Positions 22,834 to 32,682 are shown, counted from the stretch's first letter. The stretch is DNA of 64,000 nt from CAWIHS01 sp963836005 (GCA_963836005.1 CAWIHS010000002.1:558001-622000), one strand, 5' to 3'. A program made the numbers and translations. Notes: generated from the letters alone by a model not told the origin.

Positions 22834-25401
22834 GTGAAGCATTTTAAACTGGCAGTAAAGCTTTTATTACGTGAAATAAAACAGGGAGAGCTGACCCTGC
22901 TGCTTGTCGCCGTGATTATCGCTATAGGCAGCCTGAGCAGTATCGGCTTTTTAACCAAGCGTGTCGAATTATCAATACAAACACATGCTGCCCGCCTGAG
23001 CGGAGGAGCATTGATACTGAAGTCACCCACTTCCATCCCCAAAAGCTGGCTGCGTCAGGCGAAAAATATGCAGCTTGAATCGGCAGTGATGGTCAGTTTT
23101 CCCAGTATGTTGTCACTGGGAGATGAATTCCAGCTGTCACAAATAAAAGCCGTGTCGGATAACTTCCCTTTGCAGGGGGAATTGACGACTAAAAACATTT
23201 CCGGCCGAACGGTATCTACCGAACCAACACTACAGACACAGGCGCCGCCTGCAGGACATATTTGGATAGCTCCACGCTTATGGCATTCTTTTAACGGCAA
23301 GTTTACCGATGACTTTTCCGGCAACGATCCGTTGTTGCTTGAACTGGGTGAAACTTCCTTGCGGATCGCAGGCGTACTGGAAAATATTCCGGGCCAGTCC
23401 AGCGGCACATTGTTCAGCATAGCACCGAGTGCACTGATCAATTTAGCCGATCTGGAAAAAACGGCTACTCTGCAGCTTGGCAGCCGTGTAGACTACCTGT
23501 ATTTTTTCAGTCCTGTTACGCCTAACCGTGATACTGCTCAGGGCGAAAAAAATATAGCTGACTATAAAGACTGGATAGAACAGCGTTTGCTCCCCGGTCA
23601 AAGTATAAAAGCCGGGGCTGAGGGCGTCAGGGCTATTAACACTAATTTACAAAAGGCTGGTCAATTTCTTTCCCTGGCATCTCTGTTAAGCGTAATGCTG
23701 GCCGCAATTGCTATTGTAATAAGCAGCCACCAGTATGCTGTCAGGCAGAACAAAAATCATGCGATTTTTATCTGTCTTGGCTGTAAGCAAAATTCAATCT
23801 TTAAAATGTCATTATACAAGCTGCTGCTGCTTGGTTTGACTGCCAGTGTGATCGGCGTGTTAACGGGGTATCTTGTGCAGGCGGTGTTGCTCAATACACT
23901 GCAGGAATTAATTCCCAAACCATTGCCGCCTGTCAGTCCCTTGCCTGCCATCAGTGGTTTGCTGGCAGGGATGCTGCTGATTATTTCTGTTTTTATGGCC
24001 AATTTACTGCGCAGCAGAGATATCACTCCCATAGCGATTATGCGTAATGAACTGGCCTCAGTGCAGACCAGCAGACTACTGCTGTATGGCTTTACGTTGA
24101 GCGGTTTATTTATAATCTCTTTATGGACTACGCAGGATTTAAATCTGAGCCTGTGGTTTTATACCAGTTTCATGATCACTGCCGTAATATTTTATCTGCT
24201 GGCAAAAATTTTACTAATAATCTTCCTGGGACTGAGCCGGGGCAATGGATTGATAAATCGTCTCTCATGGATCAATATTCAACGCCATCAGCAACATATT
24301 TTATTACAGATAAGCACGTTTAGCCTGATTTTTGCACTGGTTATGCTGCTTTACCTACTGCGCACTGAATTACTGGATAATTGGCAGCAGCAATTACCCA
24401 CGGGGACACCCAATCATTTTGTGATTAATTTGCAAGATGACGAGACACAGGCATTCCAGCAATTTCTCGCCCAGTTTGAGGTCAGGACAGCAGGCATTTA
24501 TCCCATGATCAGGGGGCGTCTGTATCAGCTTAATGAGCAGCCGGTCAAACAGGCGATCCCCGAGCAGGCCCGAAATCACAATGCATTAAACCGGGAATTA
24601 AATCTTAGTTTTGCTATGGATAAGGAAGCTGATCAGGCTCTGCTTGCCGGACAATGGTGGAATGAACAGACATTAGAGAAAAGTTTGCTGCCGTTGCTCT
24701 CCATTGAAAGTTCACTGGCTAATGCTCTGGGGGTCAAACTGGGTGATCAACTGGGTTTTCAAATAGGTTCAGAAAATATAAAAGGCGTGGTTAGCAATAT
24801 TCGTCAGGTTAAATGGGATTCTTTTAAACCTAATTTTTATATTATTTTTTCACCTGGAATTATTGAAAACTATCCAATGACTTATATTTCCAGCTTCTAT
24901 CTGCCGGCAGAACAAAAAAACAGTCTGAATACACTGATGAAAAATTTTCCCGGAATAACAATTATTGAAGTGGATAAAATTCTCCAGGAAATACAATTTA
25001 TTATCGAGAAAATATCTTTGGCCATTGAGCTGGTGTTTGTGTTTATCCTGTTTGCCGGTTTCCTGGTTCTGGCATCATCGCTGAACAGTACTCTGGAAAT
25101 ACGCAGGTATGAAAATGCCATTTTGCGTACCCTGGGTGCCAGTGCCAGAATGATCAGGCGATCTTTGACCATTGAGTTTATTGTCATAGCAGTTCTCAGC
25201 GCAATCATTGGTGTGTTGATCGCTGAAGCTGCAGGAGCCATTCTGTATCAGCGGATATTTAATTTGAGCTATACGCTGCATCCGCAATTATGGCTGGCTG
25301 TGATAATCATCGCCGTGCTCTTAATAACAACGTCAGGTCTGTTGATGATGAATAAACTGCTCACTCAGACAGCGCTACAATCATTAAATAAATACGGCTG
25401 A
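22834..25401 (+). CDS. ybbP: ABC transporter permease, YbbP type
   Basis: Permease of 855 residues with two FtsX-like units of about four helices each. N-terminal helices flank a large periplasmic domain and a second set ends the protein (VFVFILFAGFLVLASSLN and a final TSGLLMM segment). The motif NAILRTLGASARMIRRSL is the typical coupling loop that touches the ATPase. The start is GTG at 22834. It forms one transcription unit with the preceding ATPase and, by synteny with tesA, probably acts in envelope lipid or protein handling; the substrate is unknown. Confidence 0.9.
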   Translation: MKHFKLAVKLLLREIKQGELTLLLVAVIIAIGSLSSIGFLTKRVELSIQTHAARLSGGALILKSPTSIPKSWLRQAKNMQLESAVMVSFPSMLSLGDEFQLSQIKAVSDNFPLQGELTTKNISGRTVSTEPTLQTQAPPAGHIWIAPRLWHSFNGKFTDDFSGNDPLLLELGETSLRIAGVLENIPGQSSGTLFSIAPSALINLADLEKTATLQLGSRVDYLYFFSPVTPNRDTAQGEKNIADYKDWIEQRLLPGQSIKAGAEGVRAINTNLQKAGQFLSLASLLSVMLAAIAIVISSHQYAVRQNKNHAIFICLGCKQNSIFKMSLYKLLLLGLTASVIGVLTGYLVQAVLLNTLQELIPKPLPPVSPLPAISGLLAGMLLIISVFMANLLRSRDITPIAIMRNELASVQTSRLLLYGFTLSGLFIISLWTTQDLNLSLWFYTSFMITAVIFYLLAKILLIIFLGLSRGNGLINRLSWINIQRHQQHILLQISTFSLIFALVMLLYLLRTELLDNWQQQLPTGTPNHFVINLQDDETQAFQQFLAQFEVRTAGIYPMIRGRLYQLNEQPVKQAIPEQARNHNALNRELNLSFAMDKEADQALLAGQWWNEQTLEKSLLPLLSIESSLANALGVKLGDQLGFQIGSENIKGVVSNIRQVKWDSFKPNFYIIFSPGIIENYPMTYISSFYLPAEQKNSLNTLMKNFPGITIIEVDKILQEIQFIIEKISLAIELVFVFILFAGFLVLASSLNSTLEIRRYENAILRTLGASARMIRRSLTIEFIVIAVLSAIIGVLIAEAAGAILYQRIFNLSYTLHPQLWLAVIIIAVLLITTSGLLMMNKLLTQTALQSLNKYG

Positions 25402-25640
25402 AAACAGCTTCTTTACATTATTAAGTGGTTGATTATTTTAAAATGCTGCTCTTTCTTCTTCTGAGAGGTAAAGTTGCTATGGGGTTGCTGTCAGCCTTTT
25501 ATTGCTCAGGCAGAGCATGTTGAGCTACATCTCATTCGATGATTAACTTTTGCACCTGTGGACTTTTCTGGAGGGGCATGGGGAACAGATGTGATTTTCA
25601 ATATCAACCGGGGTAAGTTATTCTGCCTGAGCGGGCAAAA

Positions 25641-26306
25641 TTATTTTACAAGGATACTGCGCAGATAATCCCAGCCATTGTTTGCAGCTAAAAAATGCAG
25701 GTATGATTTGACTGCAAATCGGGTTGGGTTCAGCAGGTAATAGTCTTCGGTAATTTCTGCATCGTCGGAAAAGGCTTCGACATTATTTGCCAGGATAATT
25801 TTTTCTCTGTAGGCATCATCAAGCAGTGCCAGTTGAATGCTATAGGCAAAATATTCATGCATTTCTCTGCTGATGTTAGCTGTTTTCATGTTCTGCCACA
25901 AAAGAGCATGAGCGAGTTCGTGGGTAATAAGACTTTTATACAGTGTTTTATCTATTGCCTGGCCTAAGACTACTTCAGTGCCAAATTTTACTTTACACGC
26001 GGCCATCGTCAGCACGTGTATTTCCATAGTAGCGGGTATAAATTGTGCCACTGTTTTACCCGAACCATTGACGTCAAGTTTATCCATGAAAATCATGCTG
26101 AGTGGATATGTTTCATCCAGCTGCATTATGTTTGCGACTGCAATGAGATCATGCATTGCTTGACACGCGAGGTTAAATTCTTCAATGCTTTCAGAGCTAA
26201 TACGAGTGCCGGTATTATCACATGGTCTTTGTTGTCCCTGAGCAAATACGTGTGTACACAGCAATAGGTAAGCTGCACCTATGAGGCTGTAGTGAAATAT
26301 CTTCAC
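25641..26306 (-). CDS. Exported zincin-like protein with HELAH motif
   Basis: A 221-residue exported protein with a signal peptide (MKIFHYSLIGAAYLLLCTHVFA). The central motif THELAHALLW fits the zinc-binding HExxH of metallopeptidases; a third ligand could be the Glu of EMHEYFAY about 20 residues later. The gene is followed at 26343 by an alpha/beta hydrolase on the same strand upstream of it, so the two may form an operon. A short degenerate copy of its central part lies at 30822-30905. Peptidase activity is not established. Confidence 0.7.
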   Translation of the reverse strand: MKIFHYSLIGAAYLLLCTHVFAQGQQRPCDNTGTRISSESIEEFNLACQAMHDLIAVANIMQLDETYPLSMIFMDKLDVNGSGKTVAQFIPATMEIHVLTMAACKVKFGTEVVLGQAIDKTLYKSLITHELAHALLWQNMKTANISREMHEYFAYSIQLALLDDAYREKIILANNVEAFSDDAEITEDYYLLNPTRFAVKSYLHFLAANNGWDYLRSILVK

Positions 26307-26342
26307 AAGATTGTCAATGCTGATTAAAATAAATGTCTGCGG

Positions 26343-27101
26343 CTAAAGCTTTTCCAGCCAGTTTGTAACCGTTTGCACCAGAAGCTCATCCTGTCCGTCA
26401 TAAAAATGATTACCCGTTATTTCAGTTTGAGTGAATTGATTGTTACCTGCTTTTTCAGCAGCCGTTTTTCTTGCCTCTATCGTCGTGGTGACACTTTCAA
26501 GATCTTCATTTCCATACAGGTCAAGCACTGGTATGCTGATTTTTTCAAGTGACTTTATTCCACTCATTCGCGGATCTTTTCCAAAACTGGACATGCCTAT
26601 GGCGATAAAGCCCTTAATCTTCTGTTTTGACTGGGAAAGGTAATAAGCCGCCATGGTGGCACCCTGGCTATGACCAATCAGCACAATCTCATTAGAGCCA
26701 TTTTTTTTCAGATACTTGATGGCTGCATCAATACGAGGTGCAACTTCATCATATAGCGGAGCATAGGCTGTATGCTCCGCCTCATTGGCCAAAATCGGCA
26801 GCTGAATCGAGAGTGTGTTCCAGTCATGCTCGGTCAGGCCAACACGCAAAGGTTGTACCACCTGCTGCCAGTCGGGATGAACACCGGTACCATGCATCAC
26901 AATAGCTGCACGGCCTTTATTCTCTTCTGCTGCAGTGTAAATTCCCAGAAAATCGTTGCTGCCGTCATTGAGCCAGACAGCTTCCCCATCGATAATAGCA
27001 TCGACCACCTGATCAGCCCAGCGTTTCTCTTTTGACAGATCAGAGGCCAAAAGATTGAAAGGCACAACCAGCAGGGCAAAAACAAAAAAGTAATTTCGCA
27101 T
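26343..27101 (-). CDS. Exported alpha/beta hydrolase (DUF3530-like)
   Basis: An exported protein of about 252 residues with the alpha/beta hydrolase fold. A signal peptide (MRNYFFVFALLVVPFNLLAS) is followed by the oxyanion-side motif VMHGTG, the nucleophile elbow GHSQG with catalytic Ser, and a C-terminal His in TGNHFYDG. It resembles DUF3530 proteins. ATG codons at 27107 and 27101 are both possible; the second is better spaced from GGAG. The zincin-like gene follows 37 bases downstream. Confidence 0.78.
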   Translation of the reverse strand: MRNYFFVFALLVVPFNLLASDLSKEKRWADQVVDAIIDGEAVWLNDGSNDFLGIYTAAEENKGRAAIVMHGTGVHPDWQQVVQPLRVGLTEHDWNTLSIQLPILANEAEHTAYAPLYDEVAPRIDAAIKYLKKNGSNEIVLIGHSQGATMAAYYLSQSKQKIKGFIAIGMSSFGKDPRMSGIKSLEKISIPVLDLYGNEDLESVTTTIEARKTAAEKAGNNQFTQTEITGNHFYDGQDELLVQTVTNWLEKL

Positions 27102-27154
27102 TATCATCTACTCCAGGATAGCTATTTAAGGGTGGACATCAGGTATCGAACTGA

Positions 27155-27215
27155 AACACCATGTTATATGTCATTACATTCATATTAGCATTAAATCACA
27201 CTATGATGTAGCTGA
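27155..27215. repeat. Remnant of the TA-flanked miniature element
   Basis: The segment TTCATATTAGCATTAAATCA and its surroundings match the interior of the elements at 21789 and 35446, but the terminal repeats are not recognisable. It lies between the hydrolase and transporter genes. Confidence 0.5.
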
Positions 27216-27347
27216 CTCGAAAACTTAAGGGAGTATTTACAGGGCTGATCGCTGGCATGATCCTGGATATACGCTGAGTAGATACTAGTCGATTAACTGG
27301 CAGCTGAGTCTTTGCAATTTGTTGTGCATACTTCTCTGGCAGTGCGC

Positions 27348-28685
27348 TTACAGATAGCGAACATAGAGATACACGGTACTGACCAGAATCGACATCAGCA
27401 TTAACGGAAAGGCAGCCAGCATGAAAGGCAGAAAACGTATGGGCTGGCCTGCTCTCTCTGCGAACCCCGCCACGATCAGGTTGGCGCTGGCTCCGACCAG
27501 ACTGCCGTTGCCGCCGAGGCAGGAACCCAGGGCCAGGGACCACCAGATCGGCATCAGCTGCTCTGCACCATCGAAGCTCTGTTGCATATTCTCAATCAAC
27601 GGGATCATGGTAGCCACGAAGGGGATGTTATCCACCACCGCGGATGAGACCGCGGAGACCCACAAAATGGCAATAGCTGTGACCGTGAGATCGCCATCGG
27701 TCCACTCCACGACATGACGGGCCACTATCCCAAGCAGTCCGGTGGTTTCCAGGCCATAGACTACGATAAACAAACCAATAAAGAAAAAAATTGTCGTCCA
27801 CTCTACTTCACAGAAAGTTTTGTGAACTGTTCTGGACTGTTCTTCAGCGCTGCCTGGTAAATTATGCAGGATTAACAACAGGGCAGCTCCAGACATGGCA
27901 ACAGTGGCCGGTTGTAAATGCAGCTGATGTCCCAGAGTAAATCCCAGCAGGACCAGCCCGATAACGAACAGGGATTGCTTCAGCAAACGGGTGTCGGTAA
28001 TGGCGTCCCGTTGCTGGTAGGCCATGACTTTTTGACGGTTCTCAGGAGAAGTTTTCAGGTTTCTTCCCCAAATCAGATAAATGGGTATCATGGTCAGGGG
28101 TAAGATGAGCAATGTGATTGGCGCCAGGTTGAAGAGGAAATCATTGAAATTGAGACCCACAGCAGAGCCAATCATAATGTTCGGCGGATCGCCGATAAGG
28201 GTAGCTGTACCGCCGATGTTCGAGGCGAAGATCTCTGCAAACAGGTAGGGATAGGCACTGATTTTTAGCGCGTCTGTAATTAGCAGGGTGACAGGAGCGA
28301 TAAGCAGAACCGTCGTGACGTTATCCAGCAGAGCTGAGAGTAAGGCAGTGACAACGACCAGCATCACTAGAATGCCCCAGGGATCGGCATTGACCTTCTT
28401 GGCAGACCAGATGGCTAAATACTGGAACACCCCAGAATCTTTGGTGATACCTACAATAACCATCATGCCGGTGAGGAGTCCCAGGGTGTTGAAGTCTACG
28501 CCCTGGAGCGCCGCCTCCTGGGTCAGTACACCTCCCAGTATCATGAGGCAGGCTGCGCTCAGCGAGATGATGGCCCGGTTCAGTCGCTCAGTGATAATGA
28601 GCACATAGGTGAGAACAAACAGCGTTCCAGCAAATAAGGCAGGATTGATGCCGAAAATGACCTGAACTTCATTTAATGAGTCCAT
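27348..28685 (-). CDS. SLC13/ArsB-NhaD-type ion transporter
   Basis: Inner-membrane transporter of 445 residues in the ion transporter superfamily (ArsB/NhaD/SLC13). Twelve or so helices are arranged as two repeats. The signature NIGGTATLIGDPPNIMIG in the first repeat and the matching LGGNGSLVGASANLIVAG in the second line the substrate site. Anions, Na+/H+ exchange or dicarboxylates are all possible. The CBS gene starts upstream on the same strand, and the 12-base gap between them indicates an operon in which the CBS protein may regulate transport. Confidence 0.85.
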   Translation of the reverse strand: MDSLNEVQVIFGINPALFAGTLFVLTYVLIITERLNRAIISLSAACLMILGGVLTQEAALQGVDFNTLGLLTGMMVIVGITKDSGVFQYLAIWSAKKVNADPWGILVMLVVVTALLSALLDNVTTVLLIAPVTLLITDALKISAYPYLFAEIFASNIGGTATLIGDPPNIMIGSAVGLNFNDFLFNLAPITLLILPLTMIPIYLIWGRNLKTSPENRQKVMAYQQRDAITDTRLLKQSLFVIGLVLLGFTLGHQLHLQPATVAMSGAALLLILHNLPGSAEEQSRTVHKTFCEVEWTTIFFFIGLFIVVYGLETTGLLGIVARHVVEWTDGDLTVTAIAILWVSAVSSAVVDNIPFVATMIPLIENMQQSFDGAEQLMPIWWSLALGSCLGGNGSLVGASANLIVAGFAERAGQPIRFLPFMLAAFPLMLMSILVSTVYLYVRYL

Positions 28686-28697
28686 TATCCGAGGCTC

Positions 28698-29156
28698 CTA
28701 AGCGGAAAGGATGTGCTGACCGGCGTCCCAATAAGAGATCATGCCCAGCAATTTGCAGGTACCCGGTTCAACCACCGGGATACTGGTTCGGGTTCTGTAG
28801 AGGATTAGCAGAGTTTCGACCAGAGGCTTGTCAGGAGCAACGGTTTTTATCTCGGTGTTCATGCACAGGGTAATTGGCTGGTCTTCCACGTCGCGCAGAC
28901 GGTCGTGCAAGTTTAATAGGGATTCGTGAATAAATGAAACATCATCCAGCCCGTTCTCCATAATGGCAGCTCGCGGCAGCACCAGACGTAACAGGCAATT
29001 GACACCAAATATTCCCATATAACAGCCGTCTTCGTCTACCACGGGCAGACTGCGGTAGCGGTGTTCCATGATGTAGTGAGCTGCTGTACTGATGACGTTG
29101 GTCGGTTTGAGTACAATGGGGTTGGGGTCCATTATGGAAGCTGCGGTCATATTCAT
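28698..29156 (-). CDS. Two-CBS-domain protein
   Basis: Cytoplasmic protein of 152 residues made of a CBS pair (Bateman module): first repeat SIMDPNPIVLKPTNVISTAA followed by YRSLPVVDEDG, second CMNTEIKTVAPDKPLVETL followed by TSIPVVE. Such modules bind adenine nucleotides or SAM and regulate partner proteins. ATG at 29156 follows AAGG. It is the first gene of an operon with the SLC13/ArsB-type transporter. Confidence 0.88.
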   Translation of the reverse strand: MNMTAASIMDPNPIVLKPTNVISTAAHYIMEHRYRSLPVVDEDGCYMGIFGVNCLLRLVLPRAAIMENGLDDVSFIHESLLNLHDRLRDVEDQPITLCMNTEIKTVAPDKPLVETLLILYRTRTSIPVVEPGTCKLLGMISYWDAGQHILSA

Positions 29157-29563
29157 TTACCTTGCAGTTCGTGACAGTTATGGCTGATTAATTTCTATTC
29201 TACTCCTACCATCATTCAGATAGCAATAATGAAATATCTATATTATTCAACAATTTCTATACCATGTAGCAATATTTCAGGTTTGATTTTCAGTTCTGCA
29301 TAAACAGTTGATATGACGCAACTTCAGGCAGGCACAGTACCCATCCATCTTTTGCTCAAACAGCAAAGGAAAGCTCACGAAAACTATTATAATCTAAACT
29401 GATCGATATTGCTGATAGCTATAAATATTCGCCGACATATGCTTGAATGCAGATGCACCGGTATTTTTTATTTGTGTTTATAGATTGATATTTTTTTATT
29501 ATCGCCTACTATTTGTTATATAAAAGCATGACTAAATTCATTCTAACAAAGGGGGGGTATGAA
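29157..29563. other. Intergenic, no gene seen
   Basis: About 400 bases of AT-rich DNA between the divergent CBS gene and the 70-aa gene. It must contain both promoters; I see no distinct RNA or repeat. Confidence 0.45.
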
Positions 29564-29776
29564 ATGTCTGTTCAGGAAGCTATTCAGCGTATTGATAACA
29601 AACTGGATCATGAAATAGAAATGATTCAAATAGCAAGTCTTAATGATATTCAGCGACGCAGCAGGAAAATCCTGCACGAAATAGAGGCCAATACCGTAAC
29701 GGCAAAAAAAGATGTGCATCTGTTTATAGCCGAGTTGGTAAAGCATCAGTCTCAGAGGTTAAAAACATTTCATTAA
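29564..29776 (+). CDS. Small helical hypothetical protein, 70 aa
   Basis: A short soluble protein beginning MSVQEAIQRIDNKLDHEIEM, predicted to be nearly all helix and coiled-coil-like. The ATG at 29564 has a strong poly-G ribosome site (AAAGGGGGGG) seven bases upstream, so I reject the longer frame from 29513. No family is recognised. It lies 60 bases before another small gene on the same strand. Confidence 0.65.
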   Translation: MSVQEAIQRIDNKLDHEIEMIQIASLNDIQRRSRKILHEIEANTVTAKKDVHLFIAELVKHQSQRLKTFH

Positions 29777-29836
29777 CAGGACATGATAACTTTTATTGCG
29801 ACCTGTTAACTTTAGCTTGCCGTAAGAACTGGCAGG

Positions 29837-30142
29837 ATGAGCTTCAGTGAGAAGAAAATGATTGATTACTCAGCAAAAGACATGGGCGTGCTTATGGTCC
29901 TGACCGAAAGGTTTATGAAGCGGACGCTTCCAAGACTTAAGTTGCTTAAAGAAAAAGTTGCTCAGGGCAACAACTTGAGTGACGTTGACATTGATTTTCT
30001 GGAAGACATAATGGCCAATGCCAACCAGAATATGCCGGCAATGGATGCACATCCAGAATTGCATGAGTTCTGCGAGCATGTAGTACACTTGTATAAAGAA
30101 ATTACAGCACAGGCACTGGATAATGAGCAGAAAAACTCTTAA
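29837..30142 (+). CDS. Small hypothetical protein, about 100 aa
   Basis: A soluble, mostly helical protein with ALTERNATING charged and hydrophobic stretches (LMVLTERFMKRTLPRLKLLK; LSDVDIDFLEDIMANAN). No family is recognised. The start is uncertain: 29837 has AGG directly before the ATG, while the ATG at 29858 (MIDYSAKDMG) is preceded by GAGAAG and gives 94 residues. It is convergent with the membrane-anchored coiled-coil gene. Confidence 0.65.
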   Translation: MSFSEKKMIDYSAKDMGVLMVLTERFMKRTLPRLKLLKEKVAQGNNLSDVDIDFLEDIMANANQNMPAMDAHPELHEFCEHVVHLYKEITAQALDNEQKNS

Positions 30143-30195
30143 CTCACAGATGGTGTGCGGGCAAAATTATATTATTCATAGCTGCTTTGTCAGCG

Positions 30196-30771
30196 TTAAA
30201 ACGGAAACATTTTTGCTGGTGAAGACATACGATTGACATCGTTACCCATGGCGCCGAGATTACGGTTAAGGTTTCTCATCTGCTTATTGATGAGCTTGAT
30301 GTTAGAATTCATATCTCCAACACTTGTATTTAATCCGCGCAGGTCACGCTGCATCAGCCCGACCGAATCACCAATATGCGACATCATACCTAACGAATTG
30401 CTGGTCTGTACAAATGAGCTGCTGATAGACTGGGTATGACTGACGACTTCATTGATTCCTCCCTCCATGGTGCTCAGACTGGTTTGCATCTGTGTCGTTG
30501 CGTTGCTCATGGTTGAAACATCTCTGGCCATTCTCTGCATATAATTACTCATGATCTTCATGTCGTGTTTAAGTGACCAGACAAGAAACACAATAGCCAA
30601 GGAAAGCAGTATGGCAAAGAATGCTGCATAGCGAATGAGCTTAGAGTTTCGCTGATCCATGCGGCGACTTAGTTCCTGCTGAGATTTAATGGCGGCATTG
30701 AATTGCATTGCTGTATTTTCAATCATCACAGCGATTTCTTTTTCTTCCTGCAGATCTGTACTCACATTCAT
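30196..30771 (-). CDS. Membrane-anchored coiled-coil protein
   Basis: A 191-residue protein with a single membrane helix near residues 47-66 (FFAILLSLAIVFLVWSL). A short cytoplasmic N-terminus precedes it, and a long coiled-coil-like C-terminal half follows (heptad-type MSNATTQMQTSLSTMEG and LINKQMRNLNRNLGAMG). The layout resembles the signalling stem of chemoreceptors, but there is no methyl-accepting hairpin tip. Function is not recognised. The ATG at 30771 follows AGAGG. Confidence 0.72.
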   Translation of the reverse strand: MNVSTDLQEEKEIAVMIENTAMQFNAAIKSQQELSRRMDQRNSKLIRYAAFFAILLSLAIVFLVWSLKHDMKIMSNYMQRMARDVSTMSNATTQMQTSLSTMEGGINEVVSHTQSISSSFVQTSNSLGMMSHIGDSVGLMQRDLRGLNTSVGDMNSNIKLINKQMRNLNRNLGAMGNDVNRMSSPAKMFPF

Positions 30772-30821
30772 ATACCTCTTTGTCTTTGCATGACTTCAAA
30801 TAAACAAAGCCGAATCACATA

Positions 30822-30905
30822 AGCTAAATATTCATGCATTTCCCTGCGATGGCCATATTGCACTTATGCTGCCAGAAAAGTACATGAGCATGTTCGTGCA
30901 AAATT
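30822..30905 (-). pseudogene. Fragment related to the HELAH gene at 25641
   Basis: The plus-strand string AATATTCATGCATTTC followed by CTGCCA-(C/G)-AAAAG and GCATG...GTTCGTG recurs here and at about 25847-25921, in the middle of the zincin-like gene. About 75-80 bases align by eye with mismatches. It seems to be the remnant of a paralogous copy. Confidence 0.5.
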
Positions 30906-31222
30906 ATACTGTTATATCACCGCTTATTTACAGCCTGAGCTAAGATTACCTGAATACACCTTTTTGTTAACAAGTTTGCATGGATAACACTGTCAATGGG
31001 TTAAATTAAAACAGTCTAGCAGCTAAACTAACGGTGTCATATTATAAATAGCAGATTTTATTCGCCTATCTTAGCATAAGTCAGCAGGATTTATGTTCAA
31101 AACATGCCGTTGAGCATTCTTAAGCCGGTATAATAAAGTCTATAATTAGTGAGTATCAATCTGAGTTATTTGTCTATGTTCATACGTAGGTACTTAAGGC
31201 TGAGAGATCCCCACGAATTATT

Positions 31223-31378
31223 GTAACATCTCAATAAGTCCGTGCAGTTTAAGTTCCTTCCCCCTGTCAGGGGGAAGGCCAGGATGGGGGTTGTGTCTAT
31301 AATCAAACACTTAACCCCCACCCTAACCCTCCCCCTGATATGGGGAGGGGATCTTGCATGGACTTATTGAGAAGTTAC
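31223..31378. repeat. IS66-like miniature element nested in the IS10-like copy 1
   Basis: Ends GTAACATCTCAATAAGTCC and GGACTTATTGAGAAGTTAC form inverted repeats and are flanked by gaattatt on both sides (31215-31222 and 31379-31386). It lies between the left IS end and the transposase gene. The interior is two C/G-rich hairpins (CCCCCTGTCAGGGGGAAGG and CCCCCTGATATGGGGAGGGG). Confidence 0.88.
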
Positions 31379-31420
31379 GAATTATTATGATAACCCACTG
31401 TAATTTAGGAAATTGATCGA

Positions 31421-31486
31421 CTTTCATCGTGTTCTATGATCAAATGTGTTCACCACAAACTTATAGGAAAAAGAACACGATGAAAG
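31421..31486. promoter_or_regulatory. Perfect 15-bp inverted repeat in the transposase leader
   Basis: CTTTCATCGTGTTCT (31421-31435) and AGAACACGATGAAAG (31472-31486) can form a hairpin 45 bases before the transposase ATG. By analogy with the protective fold-back in IS10 mRNA, it may limit translation from outside transcripts. The second IS copy has it too. Confidence 0.6.
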
Positions 31487-31530
31487 CCATTAAATTATTA
31501 CATTAAAACTTAACAACTGCATGTCCTGAT

Positions 31531-32682
31531 ATGCATGTTATAAGACTTAAAGCCTTAATGGCTGGTGTCACATCGGCTATAACGGAACATCAACTGACAG
31601 TCACTGGATTGGGAAGAAATTTGAAATCCCATTCAAACACCCGGACAAAACACGATATCAAACGGATGGATAGGCTGGTGGGTAACCGTCATTTGCATGC
31701 TGAACGTGAAAAGATTTATCAGTATTTATCCCGGCAACTGATTGGCCAGCAAAAGCACCCTGTACTGATTGCTGACTGGTCTGGAGTTGCAGGTCATGAA
31801 CAATTTCATTTACTGCGTATTGCGATCCTTATGGGTGGTCGTTCATTGACGATTTATGAGAGCTGTTTCAAAGAGCATGAACTGAATAAAACTTCAGTAC
31901 ATAATGCTTTTCTGGACCGGTTGGAGCATCTTCTTCCAGAAGGTTGTCAGCCCATTATTTTAACGGATGCGATTTTTAAAACCCCCTGGTTTAAAACCAT
32001 CGAAAGCAAGGGATGGTATTGGATAGGTCGTGTGCGTGGCAATGTCCAGTTATCATTAGATGGGCAGACTTTTCAGGGTTGCGGGCGCATCATGGAGCAG
32101 GCGACTGCCCGACCAAAGAAGCTGGGGAAAATGCTTTACAGCAAGTCGAGCTGTTTGCCTTGCCAGGCGGTCATCTATCGGGGAAGAATCAAAGATACCC
32201 ATCGAAGAAACAAGTATGGAGCCCTCTCAAGAGATACCAACAGCCTGTACCATGGACAAAAAGCAACGCAGCCCTGGCTGCTGGCTTATCACTTACCGGC
32301 TTCAATCACGACAGCAAAACAGGTTGTCCAGTTATACCGTTACCGTATGCAGATTGAAGAAGGTTTCAGAGATACCAAAAATCCACACTATGGTATTGGT
32401 CTGTCACTGGCTCGTTCAAAATCAACACTACGGTATAATAACTTGCTCTTGATTGCGACACTGACACAGTTTTTGTTGTGGTGCATAGGAAAAGTCGCCG
32501 TGGATAAAAACTATCATCACCATTTGCAGGCTAATACCATACGCCACAAAACGGTGTTGTCCCATGGTTATATTGCCATGCAGATTGTGGATGATAAACG
32601 CTATAAGATAAATATGAAGGAGCTACGAATGGCTTTTGAGCAAATTGATCAATTTACTCTATCAATTGATCATGTCGGGTAA
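31531..32682 (+). CDS. IS4-family (IS10 group) transposase, copy 1
   Basis: DDE transposase of 383 residues, co-linear with IS10 transposase. Visible landmarks are NTRTKHDIKRMDRLVGNRHL near residue 40, the first catalytic Asp in LIADWSG, the second in LTDAIFKTPWF, and the YREK signature Y-(2)-R-(3)-E-(6)-K around YRYRMQIEEGFRDTK. The frame is intact, so the element may be active. Two long alternate-frame ORFs inside it are shadows. Confidence 0.95.
   Translation: MHVIRLKALMAGVTSAITEHQLTVTGLGRNLKSHSNTRTKHDIKRMDRLVGNRHLHAEREKIYQYLSRQLIGQQKHPVLIADWSGVAGHEQFHLLRIAILMGGRSLTIYESCFKEHELNKTSVHNAFLDRLEHLLPEGCQPIILTDAIFKTPWFKTIESKGWYWIGRVRGNVQLSLDGQTFQGCGRIMEQATARPKKLGKMLYSKSSCLPCQAVIYRGRIKDTHRRNKYGALSRDTNSLYHGQKATQPWLLAYHLPASITTAKQVVQLYRYRMQIEEGFRDTKNPHYGIGLSLARSKSTLRYNNLLLIATLTQFLLWCIGKVAVDKNYHHHLQANTIRHKTVLSHGYIAMQIVDDKRYKINMKELRMAFEQIDQFTLSIDHVG

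Noticed and set aside
32013..32452. 114- and 130-residue ORFs inside each IS10-like transposase
   Set aside because: They are out-of-frame shadows present in both IS copies; the transposase frame is intact.
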